DNA of 64,000 nucleotides from the NCBI RefSeq assembly GCF_001425055.1, contig NZ_LMDK01000012.1, positions 124,001 to 188,000 on the forward strand. Direction: 5' to 3'. Below the pieces are notes generated by a model. The model made no database searches. It was given only the letters and a program-made list of their open reading frames with translations, and was not told the origin of the DNA. Source of the DNA: Pelomonas sp. Root1237 (GTDB lineage: Bacteria; Pseudomonadota; Gammaproteobacteria; Burkholderiales; Burkholderiaceae_C). Shown here one piece after another: positions 33,084 to 41,570 of the stretch (position 1 is its first letter; each line of letters starts with the position of its first letter). The position numbers and the translations under genes are program-made.

Positions 33084-33469
33084 CGGCGCCTGCGCATGTC
33101 GGCGCAGGCTGTCTCGATCAGTGCCCGCAGGGCGGGCTCGTCGACGGGCTCGGCGGGCCGGAGTTTGACATGGCGCATGGCCTTGCCCGTGCCCTGCAGC
33201 AGGCCGGCCGGGTCGGCCAGCTCGGCGCCCTTGAAAAAGCCGACATTGACGTGGGCCGTGAAGGCATTGACGTAACCGAAGGCCGCGTCGCCGACGCAGG
33301 CGGTCGGGTGGCCGTCATGCAGCAGTTCGCGCACGTCGGCGCCGCAGCGGCGCATGGCGTCGAACCAGTGCCGGGCAATGTCGCCCAGCGCGCCCGTATG
33401 GGCCTGCATCCAGGCCTCAATGTCCGGATCGTGCGGGACCGCGGTCGGGAAACGCATCAGCTTTTCCAT
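33080..33469 (-). CDS. DUF1801-family protein (YdhG-like)
   Basis: The 129-residue protein has the DUF1801 pattern: MRRCGADVRELLHDGHPTAC, then FGYVNAFTAHVNVGFFKGAE, and LLQGTGKAMRHVKLRP. Family members are small frataxin-like-fold proteins of poorly known function. It forms a coupled pair with the 32682-33083 gene. Confidence 0.85.
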   Translation of the reverse strand: MEKLMRFPTAVPHDPDIEAWMQAHTGALGDIARHWFDAMRRCGADVRELLHDGHPTACVGDAAFGYVNAFTAHVNVGFFKGAELADPAGLLQGTGKAMRHVKLRPAEPVDEPALRALIETACADMRRRR

Positions 33470-33486
33470 GACCGCGGATCATCGCT

Positions 33487-34254
33487 TCAATCGCCCGAAC
33501 TGCCAGGGATCTGCTGGCGCAGCTTGACCTTGCTGGCCGACTTGCGGCGCATCTTGATGTTCATCATCTCCACACCCAGCGAGAAGGCCATCGCGAAGTA
33601 GATATAGCCCTTGGGCACGTGGTGGCCGAAGCCCTCGGCGACCAGCACCACGCCGACGACGACCAGGAAGCTCAGGGCCAGCATCTTGATGGTCGGGTGG
33701 TTGGACACGAAACGGCCGATGGGGCCGGCGAACAGCATCATCAGACCGACCGAGGCGATGACGGCGCCAATCATGATGCGCACGTCGTCCACCATGCCGA
33801 CGGCGGTGATGATGGAGTCCAGCGAGAACACCAGGTCGATGACCATGATCTGCAGGATGACGGCGCCAAAGGCCGCCTTGGCCTTGCCGCCGGCGCTGGT
33901 GTCTTCGTCCTCGCCTTCGAGCGAGCCGTGGATTTCACCGGTGCTCTTCCAGATCAGGAAGAGGCCGCCGCCGATGAGGATGAGGTCGCGCCCCGAGATG
34001 CCCCGTTCGACGCCGGGCACGTTGAACAGCGGCTCGACCATGCCGACGATCCACGCCAGCACCATCAGCAGGCCGATGCGCATGAACATCGCTGCGAACA
34101 GGCCCGCACGCCGCGCGGTTTCCTGCTGGGCCTTGGGCAACTTGTCCACCAGGATGCTGATGAAGATGATGTTGTCGATGCCCAGTACCAGCTCCAGCGC
34201 GGTCAGCGTGGCGAGGGCGATCCAGGTCTGCGGGTCGGAAAGCAGTTCGAGCAT
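33487..34254 (-). CDS. TerC-family integral membrane protein
   Basis: The 255-residue protein has about seven membrane helices and the two signature acidic motifs of TerC: ALELVLGIDNIIFISILVDK near residue 20 and VIDLVFSLDSIITAVGMVDD in the middle, each with Asp in the membrane. Family members move metal ions, notably manganese, or are tied to tellurite resistance. The loop between halves is acidic (SLEGEDEDTSAG). No ter operon is nearby, so a housekeeping manganese role is more likely. Confidence 0.92.
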   Translation of the reverse strand: MLELLSDPQTWIALATLTALELVLGIDNIIFISILVDKLPKAQQETARRAGLFAAMFMRIGLLMVLAWIVGMVEPLFNVPGVERGISGRDLILIGGGLFLIWKSTGEIHGSLEGEDEDTSAGGKAKAAFGAVILQIMVIDLVFSLDSIITAVGMVDDVRIMIGAVIASVGLMMLFAGPIGRFVSNHPTIKMLALSFLVVVGVVLVAEGFGHHVPKGYIYFAMAFSLGVEMMNIKMRRKSASKVKLRQQIPGSSGD

Positions 34255-34361
34255 GGCGGGCGGTCCGTGGTGAGCCGGGCATTGTCGCCAGCGCCCTGCC
34301 GGCCGCGGACAGCCTCAGGCTGAACGAAGCTTCGGTTTTGCTTTGGGTGTGGGCCTGCGGC

Positions 34362-34805
34362 CTATTTCAGGATCAGTTCCTGCAGCTGCATATTGCCGAT
34401 CAGCTTGCGCATGGCGCCGCGCTCGCCGGCGGCGACGTCCTGCTTGCGCGTGTCGGTCGCCAGCATGGCTTCGATCTTCTTCTGGAAGGCCAGTTGCTGG
34501 GCGTTGTTCTGGTAGTCCTTGATCTCGACGGCCAGCACCAGGTCGGGCTCACCATGGCGCTGGGCGTTCACGGCCAGCACGTGGTACGAGACGATGATGC
34601 CTTCCTTCTTGCCCAGCTCCTGCACCTTCTTCCAGTTGGTGCCGAGGTAGTCCATGTATTTCTCGAAATGACCCGGCTCGATCTGGATGTTGGAGAAGAA
34701 CCAGACCGAGCCCGGCGTGTAGCTGGAATCCTCGGCCAGGGCCGGCAGCGACAGGCACAGGGAAAAGGCCGCGGCGGCGGCGCACAGGGTGGCTTTGAAG
34801 TTCAT
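34362..34805 (-). CDS. Secreted protein of unknown function
   Basis: The 147-residue protein has a signal peptide (ATLCAAAAAFSLCLSLPALA). The mature part, SVWFFSNIQIEPGHFEKYMD and ELGKKEGIIVSYHVLAVNAQ, looks like a ferredoxin-like (dimeric alpha-beta barrel) domain. AAGGAG lies eight bases before the ATG. No neighbour points to a function. Confidence 0.7.
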   Translation of the reverse strand: MNFKATLCAAAAAFSLCLSLPALAEDSSYTPGSVWFFSNIQIEPGHFEKYMDYLGTNWKKVQELGKKEGIIVSYHVLAVNAQRHGEPDLVLAVEIKDYQNNAQQLAFQKKIEAMLATDTRKQDVAAGERGAMRKLIGNMQLQELILK

Positions 34806-35031
34806 GGCTTGCTCCTTGGGGTTGATGCACGTCAGCGTGAGGCTGCGGGCGGCGGCAGTGTGTGAAACGGGGCGGCCGCGAGGACAGCGATGCGACCGGG
34901 GCGGCAAATCGGCCACCGAGTTCGGCGCGATTGCGACGGGTTGCACGGACAGCTTGGGGACGGCTCGAACTAGGGGATGCGCTTCGTCACGCCTGTCTCG
35001 GGGGTGACTGTCGCGTCCACGCATTGCACCA

Positions 35032-36075
35032 ATGGCGGCGGGCCGGGAATTGGCCTACAACCCGGCCATGCTGCCCACCGCCGCCGTCAGCGCCGACCAG
35101 CCCCTGCAAGGGGCCGAGGTCGATGCCGCGCTGAGCAACTCGCGCCTCGTCGCCGTCTGTGAGACCAGCAACCCCGACGAGGCCCAGGCCGTGCTCAGTG
35201 GCGTCTATGGCCCGCATGCCCTGCGCATCGGCGACGAGAACGGCCTGGCGCTGAAGCTGCGCGGCGCCGAGTTCGCCCGCCTGCACCTGGGCGAGGTGCG
35301 CTATGGCACGTCCACCCGCATGGCCATGCCGCGCGCCCATGGGCATTGGGTGTTTTCCTATCTTCGCCAGGGGGAAGTCTGGCGTGGCGGCCGGCGCGAC
35401 CTGTACGGCGCTGGTGATGCCGGTGTCATCGCGCCCGACGAGGTGCAGGGGCTGGAGATGTCGGGTGACATGGAACTGCTGAACCTGCGCGTGGCGGACG
35501 CCGACATGGGCAGCGCCTGCCGCGCGCTGCTGGGCTCGGACATGGCCCATGCGCTGCGCTTCGAGGGCCGCGCCCAGGCCGGCGGCGCGCCGGTGGCGGC
35601 CCTGCTGCGTGTGCTCGGCCACCTGGCCGCCACGCCGGCCTACCCGCATGCGGCCGCCGCGCGGCTGGAGGACGGCCTGCGCGACGCGGCCCTGTTCGAG
35701 CTGCTGCTGGCCTGGCCCAACAACTACACCCGCGGGTTGGATGCTCCGGCCGCACTGCCTGCCTCCACGCGGCGGGCACGCGACTACATCCACGCCCACG
35801 CGTCCGAGGCGCCGTCGGTGGCCGAGATCGCCCGCGCTGCCGGCGTCGGCGTGCGCGCGCTGGCAAGCGGCTTCGAGCGCCATTTCGGCGTGTCGCCACA
35901 GCGCTATTTGCAGCAGTACCGGCTGGACCGGGCGCGCGAGGAGCTGCGCTCCGCCGCACCGGGCGTCACGGTGACCTCTGTCGCCGCGCAATGGGGCTTC
36001 TGGCAGCTTGGCAGCTTCGCGGCGCGCTACCGCGAGCGCTTTGGCGAATCACCGAGTGAGACGCTGAAGGGCTGA
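35032..36075 (+). CDS. AraC-family regulator
   Basis: The product has up to 347 residues. The N-terminal part (ALRIGDENGLALKLRGAEFA and further) is a cupin-like AraC-binding-2 sensor. The C-terminal part carries the two helix-turn-helix units, VAEIARAAGVGVRALASGFE and SVAAQWGFWQLGSFAARYRE. The exact start is uncertain; Met13 at 35068 is an alternative, and neither has a good ribosome-binding site. The TonB-dependent receptor and hydrolase genes follow on the same strand after 109 bases, so it may control them. Confidence 0.88.
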   Translation: MAAGRELAYNPAMLPTAAVSADQPLQGAEVDAALSNSRLVAVCETSNPDEAQAVLSGVYGPHALRIGDENGLALKLRGAEFARLHLGEVRYGTSTRMAMPRAHGHWVFSYLRQGEVWRGGRRDLYGAGDAGVIAPDEVQGLEMSGDMELLNLRVADADMGSACRALLGSDMAHALRFEGRAQAGGAPVAALLRVLGHLAATPAYPHAAAARLEDGLRDAALFELLLAWPNNYTRGLDAPAALPASTRRARDYIHAHASEAPSVAEIARAAGVGVRALASGFERHFGVSPQRYLQQYRLDRAREELRSAAPGVTVTSVAAQWGFWQLGSFAARYRERFGESPSETLKG

Positions 36076-36184
36076 GAAGTTCCGATTCGGCACATCGCGC
36101 TGCCGATTCGCCATAGCCGGCTCCCAGCGGGCTCGCGACCATGCTCTTACGCCGCCACACAGACGCGGCGACCGGAGACAGAGC

Positions 36185-38341
36185 ATGAGACTCAGCCCTA
36201 TTGCGCTTGCCGTGGCGTCCACGCTGGCGGCGGCCCAGACCGCTCCTGAAACCAACCAGATCGAGCGCGTCGTCATCACGGCCGAACGCCGCGTGACGGT
36301 GCTGGACACCACGCCCACCGCCATCACCGCGCTGAACGGCGCCCGCCTGGCCGAGCGTGGCGACACCGGCCTGGCCGACCTCGTCATGCTCAGCCCCAAC
36401 ACCTCGTTCACCAACGGACAGGGCGCAACCCAACTCTTCGTGCGCGGCATCGGCAATGTCTTCATCCTGGCAGGCGGGGACCCCGGCGTGGCCCTGTATG
36501 CCGACGGCGCCTATGTGTCGGACCAGACCAGCTCCAACACCGCCCTGTTCGACACCCAGCGCGTCGAGATCCTGCGCGGGCCCCAGGGCGCCCTCTACGG
36601 CCGCAATGCCACCGGCGGCGCGGTCAACATCATCTCGGCGCTGCCGACCTCCACGCTGCAGGCGCGCGTCGGCCTGCTGTTCGGCAGCGACAACCGGCAT
36701 GAGAGCGAGGGCTTTGTCTCCGGGCCTTTGAGCGATGGGCTGGAAGGGCGGCTGTCGTATCAGATCAAGGAGGCCGACGGCTACACCCGCAACCCGCTGG
36801 CCGAGGGGCCGCGGCGCCTGGACGACCAGTCCAGCCGCGCACTGCGCGCCCAGCTGCAATCCAGCCTCGGCGGCCATGGCACGCTGCGCTTTGTGGCCGG
36901 CCACTACCGCGAGCGCGACGCCGGCATGAGCGTGCCGGTGCTGCCCGATCCGGTGTCCATTCCGGTGCTGCTCCATGGCGTCACGCAAAGCAGCGACCCG
37001 CGCGTCGTCAAGAGCCAGGGCTCGAGCAACCGCGTCGAGGTCAACACGGCGCAGGCGCTGCTGGAATTGCCTATTGGCACGAACACTCTGAGCGCGTCCC
37101 TGAGCTGGCGGCGCAGCAAGGTCGACCGGCTCTGGGACAGCGACACCACCGAGGCCGCGGTCACGAGCTCGGGCTTCCTGACCGGCAGCACCGACAAGAG
37201 CCTGGACATCCATCTGGCCTCCGACGATGGCAGCCCGTTGCAATGGCTGGTCGGCGTCACGGCCCTGCAGTTCGACCAGAGCCAGGACATCACCATCCTC
37301 ACCCAGGTGCCGCTGGGTTTCCTCGTGCCGGGTGCGCCGCTGACCGTGCCCTTCCCGGGCGGCGTCGGCTTCCTGCTGGGCGGGAGCGTGCACACGCGCT
37401 CCAGCGCCGCCTACGCCGACCTGCGCTACATGCTGAATCCGCAGTGGTCGCTGCTGGCCGGCCTGCGCGTCAACCACGACAGCAAGCGTGCCGACGAATA
37501 CCAGAACATCGCCGCCTTCGGTCTGGCCGGCACCGGCCACCCGAGCGACGGCTGGACCAGCACGCCGGGCAGCGTCGGCGTCGAATACAAGCCGGCCGCC
37601 GGCACGCTGGCCTATGCGCGCTGGGCGCATGGCTTCAAGTCGGGCGCGGTCAACCTCGGCGCGCTGCAGCCGAATCTCGTCAAGCCGGAGAAGGTCAGCA
37701 GCATCGAACTCGGCTTCAAGACCGAGTTCCTGGAGCGCCGCGGCGTGCTCAGCGCCGCCGTCTTCAGCAGCCGCTACAAGGACATGCAGGTCTCGCAGGT
37801 TGGCCAGGCGACGACCCTCCTGGCCAACGCGTCGGCGGCGCGCATCGATGGTGTCGAGATCGAGGCCGCGGTCAAGCCCATCGCGCCGTTGACGCTGTCG
37901 GTCGGCCTCGGCCTGATGACGCCGAAGTACACGGACTTCACCAATGTCGACCTGCGCAACGCACCGACGACGCCGGTCAATGTGCGCGGCCGGCAGCTCG
38001 CCCAGGCGTCCAAGCAGCAAGTCACCCTCGGCGCCGAATGGGCTGCCAGCCTCGGTGAGCTGCGCACCACGCTGCGCGCCGACTACAGCTGGCGCGGTCG
38101 CTTCTATTTCACCGAGTTCAACACGCCGGATGCGATGCAGGGCGCCTACGGCCTCCTGAACCTCACCGCCACATTGCGGCCGGCTGCCGGCCACTGGAAG
38201 CTCTGGGCCAATGTGCGCAACGTGGCCGACACGACGGCCTACACCAGCATGAGCATCGCCTCGCCGTTGCTGGGCGCCGCCCGCCAGGTCACCTACACGC
38301 CGCCGCGCCAGTTTGCCATCGGCGCGAGCTACGACTTCTGA
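36185..38341 (+). CDS. TonB-dependent outer-membrane receptor
   Basis: The 718-residue protein has a short signal peptide (LAVASTLAAAQ) and a TonB-box-like motif IERVVITAERR at residues 26-36. A plug domain follows (QRVEILRGPQGALYGRNATG and GGAVNI), then a 22-strand-type barrel ending in the aromatic residue Phe (QFAIGASYDF). It imports a substrate across the outer membrane using TonB energy. The flanking AraC regulator and the serine hydrolase 10 bases downstream suggest uptake of an ester or lactone that is then hydrolysed, which is inference. Confidence 0.92.
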   Translation: MRLSPIALAVASTLAAAQTAPETNQIERVVITAERRVTVLDTTPTAITALNGARLAERGDTGLADLVMLSPNTSFTNGQGATQLFVRGIGNVFILAGGDPGVALYADGAYVSDQTSSNTALFDTQRVEILRGPQGALYGRNATGGAVNIISALPTSTLQARVGLLFGSDNRHESEGFVSGPLSDGLEGRLSYQIKEADGYTRNPLAEGPRRLDDQSSRALRAQLQSSLGGHGTLRFVAGHYRERDAGMSVPVLPDPVSIPVLLHGVTQSSDPRVVKSQGSSNRVEVNTAQALLELPIGTNTLSASLSWRRSKVDRLWDSDTTEAAVTSSGFLTGSTDKSLDIHLASDDGSPLQWLVGVTALQFDQSQDITILTQVPLGFLVPGAPLTVPFPGGVGFLLGGSVHTRSSAAYADLRYMLNPQWSLLAGLRVNHDSKRADEYQNIAAFGLAGTGHPSDGWTSTPGSVGVEYKPAAGTLAYARWAHGFKSGAVNLGALQPNLVKPEKVSSIELGFKTEFLERRGVLSAAVFSSRYKDMQVSQVGQATTLLANASAARIDGVEIEAAVKPIAPLTLSVGLGLMTPKYTDFTNVDLRNAPTTPVNVRGRQLAQASKQQVTLGAEWAASLGELRTTLRADYSWRGRFYFTEFNTPDAMQGAYGLLNLTATLRPAAGHWKLWANVRNVADTTAYTSMSIASPLLGAARQVTYTPPRQFAIGASYDF

Positions 38342-38351
38342 GGAGACCGCT

Positions 38352-39491
38352 ATGAAGCATCTGCTGGGCCACCACCAGCTCCGCTGGGAACCGCTCGCCC
38401 ATGCCTTCGACGCGCTGTTCGAGCGCGGCGACGACCTGGGCGCTTCGCTGGCGCTGACCATCGAGGGCGAGCTGGTGCTCGACCATTGGGGCGGCTGGCG
38501 CGACGAGGCGCAGCAGCAGCCCTGGGACCGGAACACGCTGACCCATGTCTGGTCCACCACCAAGACCATGACCTCGCTGTGCGCCCTGCTGCTGGCCGAC
38601 CGCGGCGAGCTGGACCTGGACGCGCCCGTGGTCGCCTACTGGCCCGAGTTCGCCGCCAACGGCAAGAGCGGCATCCTGGTGCGCGACGTGCTGGGCCACA
38701 CCTCGGGCGTCAGCGGCTGGGAGCAGCCCATGGGCATGGGCGACCTGTGCGATTGGGAGCGCAGCACGGCGCTGCTGGCGGCGCAGTCGCCCTGGTGGAC
38801 GCCGGGCAGCGCTTCGGGCTATCACGCGCTGAACTACGGCCATCTGGTCGGCGAGCTGATCCGCCGCATCACCGGGCAGAGGACCGGCGCCTTTCTGGCG
38901 AGCGAGCTGGCCGGGCCGCTGGGCGCCGACTTCCACATCGGCCTGCCGCCCGAGCACGATGCGCGCGTGGCCCGCGTTGTGCCGCCACCGCCCATGCCGG
39001 TCGACTTCTCGGCCATCCCGCCCGACAGCCCCATGCTGCGCACCCTGGGCAACCCGGCCCCCGACGCGGCCTACAGCCATCGCGAGGACTGGTGCCGGGC
39101 CGACATCGGCGCCGCTAACGGCCATGGCAATGCGCGCTCGGTGGCGCGGCTGCAGTCCATCGTTGCCTGCGAGGGCACGTTGGCCGGCCGGCGCTGGCTC
39201 AAGCCGCAGACCGTAGATCGCATCTTCGACGTGCAGGCCCGCGGCATCGACCTCGTGCTCGGCGTGCCGCTGTGCATGGGCATCGGCTACGGCCTGCCCG
39301 AACCGGCCACGCTGCCCTTCATCCCCGAGCAGCGCATCTGCTTCTGGGGCGGCTGGGGCGGGTCGCTGGTGCTGGTGGACGTGCAGAGGCGGCTCTGCCT
39401 CGCCTACATGATGAACCGCATGGCGCCGGGTGTTGTTGGCGGGCCTAACGCGGCGATGCTGGTGCAGGCGCTTTATGCCTGTTGCGCCTAG
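38352..39491 (+). CDS. Serine hydrolase of the class C beta-lactamase/esterase family
   Basis: The 379-residue protein has the S-x-x-K motif STTK (68-71) with nucleophile Ser68. The tyrosine-containing motif YHALNYG lies near residue 157, and the KTG-box region is replaced by WGGWGGS, as in EstB-like esterases. No signal peptide is visible, so it is probably cytoplasmic. AGGAG precedes the ATG, and the gene starts ten bases after the TonB-receptor stop, so the two form an operon. Confidence 0.88.
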   Translation: MKHLLGHHQLRWEPLAHAFDALFERGDDLGASLALTIEGELVLDHWGGWRDEAQQQPWDRNTLTHVWSTTKTMTSLCALLLADRGELDLDAPVVAYWPEFAANGKSGILVRDVLGHTSGVSGWEQPMGMGDLCDWERSTALLAAQSPWWTPGSASGYHALNYGHLVGELIRRITGQRTGAFLASELAGPLGADFHIGLPPEHDARVARVVPPPPMPVDFSAIPPDSPMLRTLGNPAPDAAYSHREDWCRADIGAANGHGNARSVARLQSIVACEGTLAGRRWLKPQTVDRIFDVQARGIDLVLGVPLCMGIGYGLPEPATLPFIPEQRICFWGGWGGSLVLVDVQRRLCLAYMMNRMAPGVVGGPNAAMLVQALYACCA

Positions 39492-39519
39492 AAAAAGAAA
39501 AAACCCGCCAGCGGCGGGT
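39492..39519 (-). terminator. Rho-independent terminator for the small minus-strand gene
   Basis: Read on the minus strand, the stem CCCGCC-GCT-GGCGGG is followed by TTTTTTCTTTTTC, a classical terminator. It serves the 39545-39790 gene. On the plus strand the hairpin lacks a T run, so it would act mainly in one direction. Confidence 0.85.
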
Positions 39520-39544
39520 GGGGTGACTGACGGCAGCGTGGGGC

Positions 39545-39790
39545 TCAGACGATCCAGACCGGCGTCTGGGCGGCGGCTACCGCGGTCACGTCACGACGGC
39601 CTTCGATGACGACGCGCGGCAGCTGGGCCACCACCGGCGCTTCGGCACGCTTGCCAACGATGACCACGCGTTCCAGCTTCACGATCTCGGTGGCCGGAGC
39701 CGCCGTGCGGTTGGCCAGGCTCACACCGGCAGCGGCTGCGGCGGCGACGGAAGCGATGGCGACGATGAAGGTCTTGGCGGCGGTGTTCAT
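39545..39790 (-). CDS. Tiny secreted protein with two TonB-box-like motifs
   Basis: The 81-residue protein has a signal peptide (FIVAIASVAAAAAAGVSLA). The mature part has two related ten-residue motifs, LERVVIVGKR at 39-48 and LPRVVIEGRR at 57-66, 18 residues apart. They look like the TonB boxes of receptors in this group, for instance IERVVITAERR in the receptor at 36185. It has its own terminator. A role in binding TonB or competing with receptors is only inference; the protein has no recognised domain. Confidence 0.7.
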   Translation of the reverse strand: MNTAAKTFIVAIASVAAAAAAGVSLANRTAAPATEIVKLERVVIVGKRAEAPVVAQLPRVVIEGRRDVTAVAAAQTPVWIV

Positions 39791-39936
39791 GGTGGGCTCC
39801 GGTGGGTGGTTCGCTGTGTCAGTGATTGCAGTTTCGTCACTGACCCCGGGCGCCGCGAGTGCCGGGCGACGGATCGCCGGCGCGGGCGGATGAACTGCAA
39901 TTGCGCGGGACGAACCGGCGCCACCCAGGCCCTGCG

Positions 39937-40914
39937 TTAGCGCCTGGCGCTGGATGGCGTGCCCGGCCAGCCGACCGCGGCCCAGGCGCGGCGCAGTTGC
40001 AGCTCGGAGTTGAAACCGGCCGCCTCGCTGGCCGCGCTGACGCTGGCGCCGGCCTCCAGCGAACGCTTGGCGACGGCCAGGCGCACGCCGCGCAGATAGG
40101 CCTGGGGGCTGGTGCCGGCGTATTGGGCGAACAGGCGGCTCAGCGTGCGCGGCGTGGTCGCGGCGAGGTCGGCCATGCGCTCCAGCGGCCAGTCCTCGGC
40201 CGGTGCCACGCTCAGCGCGTCCTGCACGCGGTGCAGGCGCGCATTCAGGTGCTGGCGGTGGGCCAGCAGAGGCGACAGCTCGGGGTCGCCCGGGCCACGG
40301 CGCAGCGCCACGGCCATCTGCTCGGCGACGCGCGCGGCGACCAGCTCGCCGGCATGCGCGGCGATCAGATGCAGGGCCAGGTCGATGCCGGCCGTCACGC
40401 CGGCGCTGGTGAACACCTCGCCGTCCTGCACGAAGACGCGGTCCTGCAGCACGGTGCAGCGGGGCGCGAGGCGGGCAAGGTCGCCAAGATGCTGGTGGTG
40501 CGTGGTCGCCCGGCGGCCGTCGAGCAGGCCGGCATGGGCCGCGAGCAGGGCGCCGGAGCAGACGGTGACCAGGCGCAGCCCAGGGCGGCCAGGTGCCAGG
40601 CGAGACAGCCAGGCGATGAGTTCGCGCCGGGCCGCTTGCGACTTCGCCTCCGCGGCCGAGGTGCGGCCGACCAGCACGATCCAGCTGCCATCGGGCAGAT
40701 CTTCCGGCAGCGGCTCCAGCGCCTGCAGCTGGATGCCCACCGAGCCTGTGGATTCGCTGCGCGTGCCGGCGAAGCGCAGGGCAAAGGGCGCGACATCCAG
40801 CTTCAGCGCGGCGATCTCCAGGCTGGCCAGGCGCAGGGCCTCGGCGGGCCCGGCCCAGTCGAGAACGAGGCTGTCGTCCTGCAGGACGAACAAGACCTGC
40901 TTGGGTTCAGGCAA
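39937..40914 (-). CDS. GlxA-type AraC regulator with a DJ-1/PfpI domain
   Basis: The 325-residue protein has an N-terminal DJ-1/PfpI-like domain (PKQVLFVLQDDSLVLDWAGP, and the nucleophile-elbow-like LVTVCSGALLAAHAGLL). The C-terminal AraC pair is LERMADLAATTPRTLSRLFA and SVSAASEAAGFNSELQLRRA. A TTG start at 40914 is proposed because AAGGA lies eight bases before it and it overlaps the isochorismatase stop by eight bases. An ATG at 40959 is possible but lacks a ribosome-binding site. Confidence 0.85.
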   Translation of the reverse strand: MPEPKQVLFVLQDDSLVLDWAGPAEALRLASLEIAALKLDVAPFALRFAGTRSESTGSVGIQLQALEPLPEDLPDGSWIVLVGRTSAAEAKSQAARRELIAWLSRLAPGRPGLRLVTVCSGALLAAHAGLLDGRRATTHHQHLGDLARLAPRCTVLQDRVFVQDGEVFTSAGVTAGIDLALHLIAAHAGELVAARVAEQMAVALRRGPGDPELSPLLAHRQHLNARLHRVQDALSVAPAEDWPLERMADLAATTPRTLSRLFAQYAGTSPQAYLRGVRLAVAKRSLEAGASVSAASEAAGFNSELQLRRAWAAVGWPGTPSSARR

Positions 40915-41485
40915 TCGCGGCGTCCTTTTGGGTGACGGCCCGTAGCGCGCCTTCGGCATTCATGATCCGGGCGAAGCGGCCGTCCAGCACGGCGGCCGTG
41001 CGGGCGCGGAGCTGGGCGGGTGTCAGGGGCGAGCCGTCGGGGTGCTGCATCGTGAACGTGAGTGTCGCCTCGGGCACGTAGATGACCTCCCAGCCGAGGT
41101 CGGACGCATGGCGTGTCGTCGTCTCGCAGCATTGCTCGGTGCGGATGCCGCTGATGACGAGCTGGCGGATGCCTTGCTGCGTCAGCCAGACGTCCAGGCC
41201 GCTGCCGACGAGGGCGCTGTGGCGGGTCTTGTGCACGGTCAGGTCGGCCTTGAAGTCGCGCAGGCCTTCGAGCGGGCGCACATGGCCGCTTTCCAGGCTG
41301 AAGGGGTCGGCGCCGGTCGCATCGGGCTGCACGTGGAAGACGCGCACGATGGGCAGGCCGGCGGCCTCGAAGCCCTCGATGAGGCGGTTTTGCGCGGCCA
41401 GGTAGGCGGCAAGGCCGTCGGTTTCGAAGCTGGGGCGCTGGGTGAAGGAGTGCTGGACGTCGATGACGATGAGGGCAGTGGTCAT
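40907..41485 (-). CDS. Isochorismatase-family cysteine hydrolase
   Basis: The 192-residue protein has the family triad region: Asp9 in LIVIDVQHSF, a lysine in the middle (KTRHSALVGSGLD) and the catalytic cysteine in ISGIRTEQCCETTTRHA. Members hydrolyse amides such as nicotinamide or related compounds. It is first in an operon with the GlxA-type regulator, a frequent pairing. The substrate is unknown. Confidence 0.88.
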   Translation of the reverse strand: MTTALIVIDVQHSFTQRPSFETDGLAAYLAAQNRLIEGFEAAGLPIVRVFHVQPDATGADPFSLESGHVRPLEGLRDFKADLTVHKTRHSALVGSGLDVWLTQQGIRQLVISGIRTEQCCETTTRHASDLGWEVIYVPEATLTFTMQHPDGSPLTPAQLRARTAAVLDGRFARIMNAEGALRAVTQKDAAIA

Positions 41486-41570
41486 GGTGGGCCTCGTTGT
41501 TGGTTGAGGCCTTCAGTGTTCCGCCATCATGCATCCGCCGCCACGCGCTGGCAGACGGAGATGGATCAAT

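Noticed and set aside
35966-38569. A very long open frame on the minus strand (867 codons)
   Set aside because: It is the antisense of the TonB receptor gene, has Asp/Gly/Arg/Gln-rich composition without domains, and comes from high-GC codon bias.
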